NCBI GenBank assembly: GCA_900758315.1
Contig: CAAERF010000216.1
Location: 1 to 11,066, forward strand
DNA: 11,066 nucleotides
Source: an uncultured Oscillospiraceae bacterium
GTDB lineage: Bacteria; Bacillota; Clostridia; Oscillospirales; Oscillospiraceae
Direction: 5' to 3'
The translations under genes and the position numbers were made by a program. The notes under the pieces were generated by a model that worked only from the letters and a program-made list of their open reading frames with translations, had not been told where the DNA came from and searched no databases. Of the stretch, positions 1 through 6,630 are shown one piece after another; within the stretch, counting starts at the first letter, position 1; every line of letters starts with the position of its first letter.

Positions 1-19
1 ATGCAAGTCCTAATTTTCA

Positions 20-66
20 CCCGGTTTCCGGGCCGTCCGCAGTATGCGGACACACCAGGTTCTGGT
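20..66. repeat. Three adjacent small stem-loops
   Basis: Three perfect inverted repeats follow one another: CCCGG-TTT-CCGGG (20-32), GTCCGCA-GTA-TGCGGAC (35-51) and ACCAG-GTT-CTGGT (54-66). Each has a 3-nt loop and they are 2 nt apart. No T-run follows on either strand, so they do not look like ordinary intrinsic terminators. The 9-mer TGCGGACAC from the middle hairpin recurs at 374-382, just downstream of the tsaD stop. The pairing is read directly from the sequence; the function is unknown. They could be part of a leader or replication-origin structure extending beyond the left edge. Confidence 0.5.
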
Positions 67-193
67 CCGTCGGTTTTCTGTCCGAAAAAGTGCCCCATAT
101 TTTTCATTTTTTCCAAATCAGGCAACCCGACTTTCCGAATCGCAACTTCATTCAGTTTTCATAATGACGCGATTTGACACGATTTTGGAGCGC

Positions 194-289
194 CCATCCA
201 CGTTATCCACAGTTTCCACAGGACTTTCCACAGTATTTTTCCGCCTCATGCCCGCGGAGTTTTCCACTTTTTCCACGTTTTTTCCCACA
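194..289 (+). promoter_or_regulatory. DnaA-box-like cluster (possible origin or DnaA-titration region)
   Basis: Seven 9-mers in one orientation resemble the DnaA box TTATCCACA. They start at 194 (CCATCCACG), 203 (TTATCCACA, perfect), 212 (GTTTCCACA), 224 (CTTTCCACA), 260 (TTTTCCACT), 269 (TTTTCCACG) and 281 (TTTCCCACA). The steps 9 then 12 occur twice (203-212-224 and 260-269-281), so the two triplets have the same internal geometry. Dense co-oriented boxes with one perfect copy are typical of Firmicute oriC regions beside dnaA. No dnaA, dnaN or rpmH lies in the window, so origin activity is inference. A DnaA-titrating or regulatory site is the alternative. Confidence 0.5.
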
Positions 290-389
290 ACCCAGATTTT
301 AGCACAAGAATCGACCCTTTTCGCGATTTACATAACGCCTTTCGCCCCATTCACCTTATACATGTTCGCTATTTGCGGACACTTCGCCA

Positions 390-1400
390 TTATCCCAGGT
401 CGATCAGCCGGTTTGCATAGCCGTTCAGGCTCAGGTCGCCCACATGTCCCGCCAGGTACTCGTAGTAGGCCTGGCAGCCGATCATGGCTCCGTTGTCCCC
501 GCACAGGGACAGCTGGGGCAGATAGAGCTGAGCGCCCCGTTTGCGACAGGCCGCTTCCAGCGCGCCGCGAATGGTCGAATTGGCCGCTACACCACCCGCC
601 GCCGCAATTTTGTCATAGCCCAGCTGGTCTGCCGCCAGCATGGTGCGCGGCACCAGCTCGTCCGAGACCGCTCTGGCGAACGAGGCTGCGAAGGAGGGCA
701 GATCCAGCGCTTCACCCTTCTGCTCCGCGTTGTGGATCAGATTCAACGCCGCAGTTTTCAATCCGGAAAAGGAACAGTCCAGCGGTGCGCCGTCCACCTT
801 CGCATGGGGCAGATGGTACTTTTGGGGATCGCCGCCCTGGGCCAGCCGGTCCATGGGACCTCCGCCCGGATAGCCGATGCCCAGCACCCGGGCTACCTTG
901 TCAAAGCACTCTCCGGCCGCGTCGTCCCGGGTGGCGCCCAGCAGCTCCATTTTCGTGTAGTCCTGGACGTCCACCAGCAACGTATTCCCGCCGGACACGC
1001 AGAGACACAGGAAAGGCGGTTCCAGCTCCGGATGGGTGATATAGTTGGCGGCAATATGGCCCCGGACGTGGTGTACCGGAATCAGCGGCACCTTCAGGCC
1101 ATAGGCCACGCTCTTGGCGAAGTTTACCCCCACCAGCACCGCGCCGATCAGGCCCGGCGCATAGGTACAGGCGACCGCGTCGATGTCCTTCCGGGTCACA
1201 CCGGCCTCGGTCAGGGCCCGGTCCGCCAGACCGTAGATGGCCTCCAAATGCTTGCGGGATGCGATCTCCGGCACCACCCCGCCGTAAATCGTATGCATAT
1301 CCACCTGGGACGCAATGGCGTCCGCCAGCACGGTCCGTCCGTCCCGGACGACCGCCACTGCGGTCTCGTCACAGGAGGACTCTACTGCAAGAATCAGCAC
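390..1400 (-). CDS. tsaD: tRNA N6-adenosine threonylcarbamoyltransferase TsaD
   Basis: TsaD transfers the threonylcarbamoyl group from threonylcarbamoyl-AMP to A37 of ANN-decoding tRNAs (t6A), working in the cytoplasm with TsaB and TsaE. The 336-residue product has the usual family length and starts LILAVESSCDETAVAVV. The metal site HxxxH is H111/H115 in HHVRGH. Other family blocks are VSGGNT (about 136-140), DDAAGECFDKVAR (159-171), SFSGLKTA, AAGGVAANSTIR and the C-terminal CGDNGAMIG. The start is GTG at 1400, with AGAGGTG 7 nt upstream overlapping the rimI stop. It is the last gene of the polA-rimI-tsaD operon. TsaB and TsaE are not in the window. Identification is firm. Confidence 0.97.
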   Translation of the reverse strand: MLILAVESSCDETAVAVVRDGRTVLADAIASQVDMHTIYGGVVPEIASRKHLEAIYGLADRALTEAGVTRKDIDAVACTYAPGLIGAVLVGVNFAKSVAYGLKVPLIPVHHVRGHIAANYITHPELEPPFLCLCVSGGNTLLVDVQDYTKMELLGATRDDAAGECFDKVARVLGIGYPGGGPMDRLAQGGDPQKYHLPHAKVDGAPLDCSFSGLKTAALNLIHNAEQKGEALDLPSFAASFARAVSDELVPRTMLAADQLGYDKIAAAGGVAANSTIRGALEAACRKRGAQLYLPQLSLCGDNGAMIGCQAYYEYLAGHVGDLSLNGYANRLIDLG

Positions 1401-1413
1401 GAAACAGCACCTC

Positions 1414-1905
1414 TTATTCTCTCGTCTCTTCCTTTTGAAATACTCTCGTCATAATGATGGCGTCCTCTTTGGGCGCGTCATAGTAATCCTTTCGCCGGCC
1501 CACCTGCTCAAACCCGTGCTTCATATACAGCTGCTTGGCCGGGTCATTGGACGCCCGTACCTCCAGGGTCAGAAAGGCCAGCTGATGGGCCTCGCCAAAG
1601 CGCAGGAACACATCCAGCAGCGCCTGGGCAATCCCCTGCCGCCGGTACTCCTCCCGCACCGCGATGTTGTCAATATAGCCCTCGCCGGCCACCACCGTCA
1701 GGCCCGCGTAGCCCAGCACCTGTCCGTTGTCCCCCAGGGCCACAATAAAGGAGGCAGTCAGGTTGTCCAGCTCCTCCGCCAGCATGGCCTCGCTCCAGGG
1801 CCGGGAAAAGCACTGCCGCTCCAGCTCTGCAATCTGCGGGATCAGCTCCCGGTCCATGGGCACCAGCCGGTAGCTCTTCGCCATTACCGTATCGCTCAAC
1901 GTCAT
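1414..1905 (-). CDS. rimI: RimI-like ribosomal protein S18 N-alpha-acetyltransferase (GNAT)
   Basis: GNAT acetyltransferase using acetyl-CoA; RimI proteins acetylate the N-terminal alanine of ribosomal protein S18. Visible landmarks in the 163-residue frame are the acetyl-CoA loop VREEYRRQGIAQAL (about 83-96), the LEVRASN block with E115 and N120, and the C-terminal LYMKHGFEQVGRRKDYY (127-142), all characteristic of RimI. Pairing with tsaD is a common bacterial arrangement. The start is uncertain. ATG 1905 lies only 2 nt after AGGAGG (1913-1908), which is too close. TTG 1899 has ideal spacing (8 nt). ATG 1884 (MAKSYRL) matches family N-termini best. The gene begins 7 nt after the polA stop, so translational coupling is likely. 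The family is firm; the exact substrate is inferred. Confidence 0.9.
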   Translation of the reverse strand: MTLSDTVMAKSYRLVPMDRELIPQIAELERQCFSRPWSEAMLAEELDNLTASFIVALGDNGQVLGYAGLTVVAGEGYIDNIAVREEYRRQGIAQALLDVFLRFGEAHQLAFLTLEVRASNDPAKQLYMKHGFEQVGRRKDYYDAPKEDAIIMTRVFQKEETRE

Positions 1906-1912
1906 TTCCTCC

Positions 1913-4573
1913 TCAGTGGGCGTCCGCCCAGCTGTGTCCCACGTGGGCTTCCGCCTCCAGCTTTACGTCCAGAGAGACCACCTGCTCCATCTCCTCCTCC
2001 AGGAGCCGGGCAATCGACTCTCCCTCCGCCTCGGGACACTCTACAATCAGCTCGTCGTGGACCTGGAGCACCAGCCGGCCCTGGAACCCCTCCTCTTTCA
2101 GTCGCCGCTGCACCCGGATCATCGCCAGCTTGATGATGTCCGCCGCCGTGCCCTGGATGGGCATGTTCAGCGCTACCCGCTCGCCAAAGGCCCGCTTATT
2201 CCGGTTGGAGTCCTTCAGCTCCGGCATCTCTCTCCGCCGGCCCATCAGCGTGGACACATAGCCCTGCTCTTTGGCCTGCTCCACAATGCGCTTCTGGTAC
2301 GCCCGCACACCGGCGTACTTGGTGAAGTAGCGCTCCATATACTCCTTCGCCTCCGCCCGGGTCACCCCGATGTCCTTGGCCAGTGAGAACTCCGAGATGC
2401 CGTAGACAATCCCAAAGTTCACCGCCTTGGCGGAGGATCGCATCTGCCGGGTCACCAGCTCCTCCGGCACCCCAAAGACCTGGGCCGCCGTCCTGGTGTG
2501 GATGTCCGCTCCGGTCCGGAAGCCCTCCAGCATCTCCTGATCCTGGGCGATGTGGGCCAGCAGCCGCAGCTCGATCTGAGAGTAGTCCGCGTCCACCAGC
2601 ACGTTCCCCGGTCCCGCAATGAACATCTTGCGCATCTCCGCTCCCAGCGGCGTGCGGACCGGAATGTTCTGCAAATTAGGCTCGGTGGAGGACAGCCGCC
2701 CGGTGGCGGTCACGGTATTCTGAAAACTGGTGTGGATGCGGCAGTCCGGCCCCATTACCTTGGTCAGCCCGTCCACATAGGTGGATTTCAGCTTGGCCAG
2801 CTGACGGTACTCCAGCACCTGCTCCACAATCGGGTGCTGCCACCGGAGCTTCTCCAGCACCTCCGCATTGGTGGAGTACCCACGCTTGGTCTTTTTATAG
2901 GCGGGCAGGCCCAGCTTATCAAACAAAATCTCGCCCAGCTGTTTGGTAGAATTGATGTTGAACTCCTCGCCCGCCAGCTCGTAGATCTTCTGCTGGCAGG
3001 TCTCAATCCCCTGGCCCAGCATCTCGCCAAAAGCGGACAGCGCCGTCCGGTCCACCAGGAATCCGGCCCGCTCCATCTCCGCCAGCACCGGGCAGAGCGG
3101 CAGCTCCACGTTCTGCAACAGCTCCATCAGGCCCAGCTCCTCCAGCCTGGGCGCCATGGCCTCGTACAGCGCCCCCACCGTCGAGGTGTAGCGCAGCATG
3201 GTGGCCGCCGCCTGGACCGGATCCCCCAAGGGCGCGAAGGCGTCCGGGCCGGTGTACAGGCTCTGGTCTGGCAGCTGGAAGTTGAGCCAGCTCACCGACA
3301 GCCGGTCCAGAGCGTAGCTGCCGTCGGTGGGCGAGATCAGGTAGGCTCCCAATGCGGTGTCAAAGAGGAAGCCGTCGGTGGACAATCCCTCGGCCAGCAG
3401 CTGTTCCATCAGCTCCTTGGCCTGGTGGGTCACCTTCTGAATCCGGTCGGAGAACAGGGTTTCCAGAAACCGCTGATAGGCCTCCGCGCCCACCCGGGAC
3501 TGGAGCACCACCGCGCCCACATGGACATTTTCCTCCTCCGCACCGTCTACCGCCACCCCGTCCAGGGAGGGCAGGGCCAGCACAGAGACCCACTCCGCCT
3601 GCTGCCACAGCTCCAGCAGCTGATCCAGCCGCGCCGGGTCCTCCACCAGCTCGATCCGGCACTCGCCCTGGAACACAGCCTCCTCTGCCGGGGTCTGCTC
3701 CGGGGCCGTGAGACCGTACCGCTCGATGAATTTGTGGAACTCCAGCTTCAGGAAGAGCTGGTACAGGGCGTCCCGGTGATACTCCTTGCACAGGGCATCC
3801 TCCGGCGCAAAGTCGATGGGCGCGTTACAGCGGATCCGGGCCAGGTCATAGGACAGCTCCGCCTGTTCCCGGCCCTCCTCCAGCTTCCGGCGCACCGCCG
3901 GTTTCAGCTCCAGGGTGTCGAAGTGCTCATAGATCTCCGCCACCGTGCCGTACTGCTGGATCAGGCTCATGGCGGTCTTTTCCCCGATGCCCTTGACGCC
4001 GGGAATCTGGTCCGAGGTATCTCCCCACAGGGCCTTCAGGTCGATCATCTTCACTGGCTCAAAGCCATAGGCCTCCTGAAAGGCCTCCGGCGTCATCCGC
4101 TTGGTGGAGGTCTGGCCCCCACGGGTGGTGACCAGGTTGACGGTGGTGTGGTCGGTGACCAGCTGGAGGGCGTCCTTGTCCCCGGTGACGATCACGCAGT
4201 CCCAGCCGGCCGCCTCGCACTTCCGGGAGACCGTGCCCAGCAGGTCGTCCGCCTCCCAACCGTCCAGCTCGTAGCGCGGGATATTCATGGCGTCCAGCAC
4301 CTCTTTCAGCACCGGCATCTGCATGGCCAGCTCCTCGGGCATGGCGTGGCGCTTGGCCTTGTACCCCTCGTAGGCCAGGTGGCGGAAGGTGGGCGCCTTC
4401 CGGTCAAAGGCCACGCAGAGAGCGTCCGGCTGTTCCTCGCCGGTCAGCTTTTGCAGAATGTTCAAAAAGCCGAAAATCGCGTTGGTATACAGTCCCTCCC
4501 GGGTGGATAACAGCCGCACACCGTAAAACGCGCGGTTGACGATGGAGTTGCCGTCTAGTATCATCAGTTTCAT
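1913..4573 (-). CDS. polA: DNA polymerase I (5'-nuclease plus polymerase, proofreading site lost)
   Basis: Family A polymerase for gap filling, Okazaki primer removal and repair; 886 residues. The N-terminal 5'-nuclease domain (about 1-290) shows ILDGNSIVNRAFYG, KAKRHAMP, EADDLLGT, VTGDKDALQLV and GDTSDQIPGVKGIGEKTA. The polymerase domain carries motif A DYSQIELR (D663), motif B with K716 and F720 in KAVNFGIVYG, and motif C QVHDELIVE (D840). The middle 3'-5' exonuclease domain is decayed. The DxE motif is replaced (VLALPSLDG), and the later catalytic aspartates also appear absent (HQAKELMEQL; LRYTSTVGAL). This fits known Firmicute Pol I enzymes that cannot proofread. ATG 4573 is chosen for its GGAGGAGAGG site 7 nt upstream. 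The 47-codon upstream extension overlaps the promoter. It is the first gene of the operon. Confidence 0.97.
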   Translation of the reverse strand: MKLMILDGNSIVNRAFYGVRLLSTREGLYTNAIFGFLNILQKLTGEEQPDALCVAFDRKAPTFRHLAYEGYKAKRHAMPEELAMQMPVLKEVLDAMNIPRYELDGWEADDLLGTVSRKCEAAGWDCVIVTGDKDALQLVTDHTTVNLVTTRGGQTSTKRMTPEAFQEAYGFEPVKMIDLKALWGDTSDQIPGVKGIGEKTAMSLIQQYGTVAEIYEHFDTLELKPAVRRKLEEGREQAELSYDLARIRCNAPIDFAPEDALCKEYHRDALYQLFLKLEFHKFIERYGLTAPEQTPAEEAVFQGECRIELVEDPARLDQLLELWQQAEWVSVLALPSLDGVAVDGAEEENVHVGAVVLQSRVGAEAYQRFLETLFSDRIQKVTHQAKELMEQLLAEGLSTDGFLFDTALGAYLISPTDGSYALDRLSVSWLNFQLPDQSLYTGPDAFAPLGDPVQAAATMLRYTSTVGALYEAMAPRLEELGLMELLQNVELPLCPVLAEMERAGFLVDRTALSAFGEMLGQGIETCQQKIYELAGEEFNINSTKQLGEILFDKLGLPAYKKTKRGYSTNAEVLEKLRWQHPIVEQVLEYRQLAKLKSTYVDGLTKVMGPDCRIHTSFQNTVTATGRLSSTEPNLQNIPVRTPLGAEMRKMFIAGPGNVLVDADYSQIELRLLAHIAQDQEMLEGFRTGADIHTRTAAQVFGVPEELVTRQMRSSAKAVNFGIVYGISEFSLAKDIGVTRAEAKEYMERYFTKYAGVRAYQKRIVEQAKEQGYVSTLMGRRREMPELKDSNRNKRAFGERVALNMPIQGTAADIIKLAMIRVQRRLKEEGFQGRLVLQVHDELIVECPEAEGESIARLLEEEMEQVVSLDVKLEAEAHVGHSWADAH

Positions 4574-4580
4574 GCTTCGC

Positions 4581-4590
4581 CCTCTCCTCC
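4581..4590 (-). promoter_or_regulatory. polA ribosome-binding site
   Basis: GGAGGAGAGG on the minus strand ends 7 nt before the ATG at 4573. It fixes the polA start at MKLMILDGN rather than at an in-frame ATG 47 codons upstream. Confidence 0.8.
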
Positions 4591-4607
4591 GGCTCATAGA
4601 TTCGTCT

Positions 4608-4636
4608 ATCATATCACAAAAGCGATGGCCCGACAA
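4608..4636 (-). promoter_or_regulatory. Sigma-A-type promoter of polA-rimI-tsaD
   Basis: On the minus strand TTGTCG (reverse complement at 4631-4636), a 17-bp spacer and TATGAT (4608-4613) form a good housekeeping promoter. TG one base ahead of the -10 makes it an extended -10. It predicts a transcript start near 4601 and a leader of about 28 nt before the polA ATG. That rules out the longer open frame starting at 4714. Confidence 0.7.
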
Positions 4637-4724
4637 TCGGAGAACCTCCGCTCCTTTACAATACCTTTCCCAATCTTTAATGGAATTTTTAAACTCTCTT
4701 CCGATTCTTTTCATAGCTGTAGGT

Positions 4725-4754
4725 TATACTGGAAACACATCAGCCGATAAGGAG
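4725..4754 (+). promoter_or_regulatory. Probable -10 element and RBS of the TVP38-family gene
   Basis: TATACT (4725-4730) is a good -10, but no convincing -35 lies 16-18 bp upstream, so the promoter may depend on an activator or be weak. AAGGAG (4749-4754) stands 10 nt ahead of the ATG at 4765. The polA promoter fires the other way about 90 bp to the left, making 4574-4764 a divergent control region. Confidence 0.4.
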
Positions 4755-4764
4755 TCCGATCCCG

Positions 4765-5451
4765 ATGCCTCAAAACACGCGAAAAAAGTGGATTGCCGCG
4801 CTGCTGGCGGTCCTGATACTGCTCTGTCTCTGCCTGTTCCTCTGGCGCACCGGGCTGTTTACCCGGCTCCGGGATCTCCAGGCCCTCCAGACCTACCTGT
4901 CCGAACAGGCGCCCTGGTCCCATCTGATCTTCTTCGGACTCCAGATGTGCAGCGTTATTTTCGCGCCCATCCCCAGCAATGTGGTTGCCGCAGCCGGCGG
5001 TGCGGTGTTCGGCATCTGGCAGGGGTTCCTGATTACGGTGCTGGCGGTCACCATCGGCTCCTGCACCACCTTCTGTCTGGCCCGTACCCTGTGCAAGGGC
5101 TTCGCGGACCGGGTGATCCGAAAAAAACTGCCGGCTCACTATCTGGAACTTCTGGACCGGAAACGGGACAGCTTTCTGATTCTCACCTTCCTGTTTCCCT
5201 TCTTCCCCGACGACCTGCTCTGTATTATGGCCGGTCTCACCGAAATCCCCTTTCGACGCTTCTTCCTCATCGTCCTCCTGGCCCGGCCCTGGGGACTGCT
5301 GGCCGCCAGCGCCTTCGGCGGTTCCCTGTTCTCCTTCTCCCTCAAAAGCCTGCCCATCCTCCTGCTCTGCGGCGTGCTTTTTCTCGTGGGACTGGTCTAT
5401 GGGGACCGGATGAGCCAGGCGATCATCCAATTCCTGAAAAGGAAAAAATAA
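4765..5451 (+). CDS. TVP38/TMEM64 (DedA-superfamily) membrane protein
   Basis: Integral membrane protein of 228 residues in the SNARE-associated/TVP38/DedA superfamily, whose members are thought to act in lipid transport or scrambling and envelope homeostasis. The exact substrate cannot be read here. A cytoplasmic basic N-terminus (RKK) precedes a transmembrane segment (about 9-27). The family core follows: FAPIPSNVVAAAGGAVFGIWQGF (66-88, with prolines P68/P70 and glycines G78/G79/G83), then VTIGSCTTFCLAR. The second half has FLFPFFPDDLLCIMAGLTEIPFRRFF and LLARPWGLLAASAFGG, matching the conserved re-entrant-loop halves, and a final helix near 190-212. Start ATG has AAGGAG 10 nt upstream. It appears monocistronic. 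Family is firm, role unknown. Confidence 0.9.
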   Translation: MPQNTRKKWIAALLAVLILLCLCLFLWRTGLFTRLRDLQALQTYLSEQAPWSHLIFFGLQMCSVIFAPIPSNVVAAAGGAVFGIWQGFLITVLAVTIGSCTTFCLARTLCKGFADRVIRKKLPAHYLELLDRKRDSFLILTFLFPFFPDDLLCIMAGLTEIPFRRFFLIVLLARPWGLLAASAFGGSLFSFSLKSLPILLLCGVLFLVGLVYGDRMSQAIIQFLKRKK

Positions 5452-5465
5452 TTTGGCATTTTTTC
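5442..5465 (+). terminator. Weak A/T hairpin at the end of the TVP38-family gene
   Basis: GAAAAAAT (5442-5449) can pair with ATTTTTTC (5458-5465) around an 8-nt loop. The stem spans the stop codon and ends in the T-run. It is almost all A-T, so terminator strength is doubtful. Confidence 0.3.
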
Positions 5466-5467
5466 TC

Positions 5468-5497
5468 TTGACAGCCCACTTGTCCCTGTGTTAAAGT
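5468..5497 (+). promoter_or_regulatory. Promoter of the CDF exporter transcript
   Basis: A perfect -35 TTGACA (5468-5473) is followed after 18 bp by TAAAGT (5492-5497), a 4/6 match to the -10 consensus. The predicted start near 5504 leaves a leader of about 130 nt holding the riboswitch-like fold. A small inverted repeat AATCA-N6-TGATT (5505-5520) overlaps the start region and could bind a repressor. That last point is speculative. Confidence 0.6.
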
Positions 5498-5510
5498 AAC
5501 GCTTAATCAT

Positions 5511-5575
5511 AATACTGATTCAGGTGTCTCACCGGGCCGCAGGGCAGCAGATTTTTACATCTGCGGGACAAATTG
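5511..5575 (+). ncRNA. Candidate NiCo (czcD) transition-metal riboswitch aptamer
   Basis: The leader folds as a compact four-helix junction. P2 is GGTG-TCT-CACC (5523-5533). P3 is GCC-GCAG-GGC (5536-5545). P4 is GCAGAT-N6-ATCTGC (5547-5564). The strands joining them read CAGG before P2, CCGG into P3, A-GCAG into P4 and CTGCGGGACA after P4. From memory, this order and wording match the NiCo family consensus (CAGG, GCCGGG, AACAG, CUGUGGGACAG). Those RNAs bind Co2+, Ni2+ and, by later reports, Fe2+, and switch on CDF exporters. The terminator beginning at 5557 uses the 3' half of P4, as expected for an on-switch. P1 pairing is weak here, and P2 and P3 are shorter than in the structure I recall. 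Not confirmed by a covariance search. Confidence 0.68.
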
Positions 5576-5595
5576 TTCCGCAGATGTCTTTTTTT
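5557..5595 (+). terminator. Leader terminator competing with aptamer P4
   Basis: ACATCTGCGGGAC (5557-5569) pairs with GTTCCGCAGATGT (5575-5587) with one G-U pair and a 5-nt loop. Seven T follow at 5589-5595. The left arm contains ATCTGC, which alternatively pairs with GCAGAT at 5547-5552, so the two folds exclude each other. The hairpin ends about 40 nt before the CDF start codon. It therefore acts as a conditional terminator of that gene rather than an end signal for the gene upstream. Confidence 0.8.
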
Positions 5596-5614
5596 GCCCC
5601 GGCCGTTCACCCCC

Positions 5615-5623
5615 AGAAGGAGG
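5615..5623 (+). promoter_or_regulatory. CDF exporter ribosome-binding site
   Basis: AGAAGGAGG lies 9 nt before ATG 5633 and downstream of the leader terminator, so it is present only on read-through transcripts. It decides the start at MTDPHVQ. Confidence 0.8.
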
Positions 5624-5632
5624 CTGCTCTCT

Positions 5633-6619
5633 ATGACTGATCCCCATGTTCAAATCGACGACTCCAAGCTCGCCATGCGCGTCTCCCGCCGCTCCATCTA
5701 CATCAACCTGCTCCTCACCGTCTTTAAGCTGGCCGCCGGCCTCATCGCCCGGTCCAGCGCCATGGTCTCCGACGCCATCCACTCGGGCTCCGACGTGTTC
5801 TCCACCCTCATCGTCATGATCGGCGTCCGCATCTCCGGCCGGAAGGCCGACGGCAACCACCGGTACGGTCACGAGCGTCTGGAGTCCGTGGCCGCCATCC
5901 TGCTGGCCGTGGTGCTGGCCGGCACCGGCCTCTGGATTGGCTACGGTGGCCTGTACAAGGTCTTTGCCGCCGACTACACGACCCTGGCTATTCCCGGCAT
6001 GCTGGCCCTGATCGCCGCCATCCTCTCCATCCTGGTCAAGGAGGGCATGTTCTGGTACACCAAGCGGGCCGCTGACCGGATCCACTCCGCCGCCCTGATG
6101 GCGGACGCCTGGCATCACCGCTCGGACGCCCTGTCTTCCATCGGTTCCCTGGTGGGTATCCTGGGCGCACGGCTGGGATTCCCCGTGCTGGACCCACTGG
6201 CCAGTCTGGTCATCTGCGTGTTCATCCTCAAGGCCGCCTACGACATCTTTATGAGCGCCGTCCGCCAGCTGGTGGACCAGTCCGCCGACCCCGAGGTGGA
6301 ACAGGCCATGGCCCAGGTGATCGAGGCCCAGGACGGCGTCCTGCAGCTGGACCTGCTGCGCACCCGTCAGTTTGGCAGCCGCCTCTACCTGGACGTGGAG
6401 ATCGCCGCCGACGGCAATCAGACTCTCTTCGCCGCCCACCACATCGCCGAACAGGTCCACGATCAGATCGAAGCCAGCTTCCCCGCTGTCAAGCACTGTA
6501 TGGTTCACGTCAACCCGCTGGAGGTACCCCAGCCCGCTCCCGGGACAGATGATGGAACGGAACTTCCCGAAGAAGTCGCCTGCGGTACGGACAGTAATGA
6601 AAAAACGCCTCCAGTCTAA
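5633..6619 (+). CDS. Cation diffusion facilitator family metal exporter
   Basis: CDF proteins export divalent metal ions from the cytoplasm by proton antiport, usually as dimers. The 328-residue product has about six membrane helices in residues 1-200 and a C-terminal cytoplasmic dimerisation domain (about 205-300). The transport site is readable as H50-xxx-D54 in SDAIHSGSD (helix 2) and H161-xxx-D165 in ADAWHHRSD (helix 5), an HD-HD arrangement. HRYGHERLESVAA (76-88) is the conserved loop after helix 2. Histidines in AAHHIAEQVHDQIE and KHCMVHVNP suit metal binding in the tail. ATG 5633 is chosen for AGAAGGAGG 9 nt upstream. The longer frame from 5573 starts inside the terminator. The riboswitch-like leader points to Co/Ni/Fe as substrate; sequence alone does not settle this. 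Confidence 0.93.
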   Translation: MTDPHVQIDDSKLAMRVSRRSIYINLLLTVFKLAAGLIARSSAMVSDAIHSGSDVFSTLIVMIGVRISGRKADGNHRYGHERLESVAAILLAVVLAGTGLWIGYGGLYKVFAADYTTLAIPGMLALIAAILSILVKEGMFWYTKRAADRIHSAALMADAWHHRSDALSSIGSLVGILGARLGFPVLDPLASLVICVFILKAAYDIFMSAVRQLVDQSADPEVEQAMAQVIEAQDGVLQLDLLRTRQFGSRLYLDVEIAADGNQTLFAAHHIAEQVHDQIEASFPAVKHCMVHVNPLEVPQPAPGTDDGTELPEEVACGTDSNEKTPPV

Positions 6620-6630
6620 ACAGGAGACGT

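Larger units (their letters stand above)
1..389. other. Gene-free region downstream of tsaD
   Basis: This 389-bp stretch is T-rich on the plus strand and contains no credible gene. A long open frame does run through it into the tsaD antisense strand, but it has no ribosome site and low-complexity translation. It holds the hairpin trio at 20-66 and the DnaA-box-like cluster at 194-289. An extended -10-like element on the minus strand (TGCTAAAAT, reverse complement at 296-304) lacks a good -35 and could drive leftward transcription past the left edge. I see no clear intrinsic terminator after the tsaD stop at 390. Confidence 0.6.

Noticed and set aside
44..1039. 331-codon plus-strand frame covering the DnaA-box region and tsaD antisense
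   Set aside because: It crosses the T-rich box cluster and the tsaD complement, with P/R/S-rich translation and no good ribosome site.
2498..4510. 670-codon open frame on the plus strand opposite polA
   Set aside because: It is the antisense of polA: G/C-ending codons leave few stops on the complement. The translation is rich in Q, H, L and R, matches no family, and lacks a ribosome site.
4574..4714. 47-residue N-terminal extension of polA
   Set aside because: It overlaps the polA promoter and transcript start. The strong ribosome site and the conserved MKLMILDGN start are at 4573.
5504..5600. yybP-ykoY manganese, fluoride or preQ1 riboswitch
   Set aside because: The hallmark strands I know for these classes are absent. 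The CCGG/AGCAG/CTGCGGGACA layout fits the NiCo class better.
5573..5632. 20-residue N-terminal extension of the CDF protein
   Set aside because: The upstream start lies inside the leader terminator hairpin, and AGAAGGAGG is positioned for ATG 5633.
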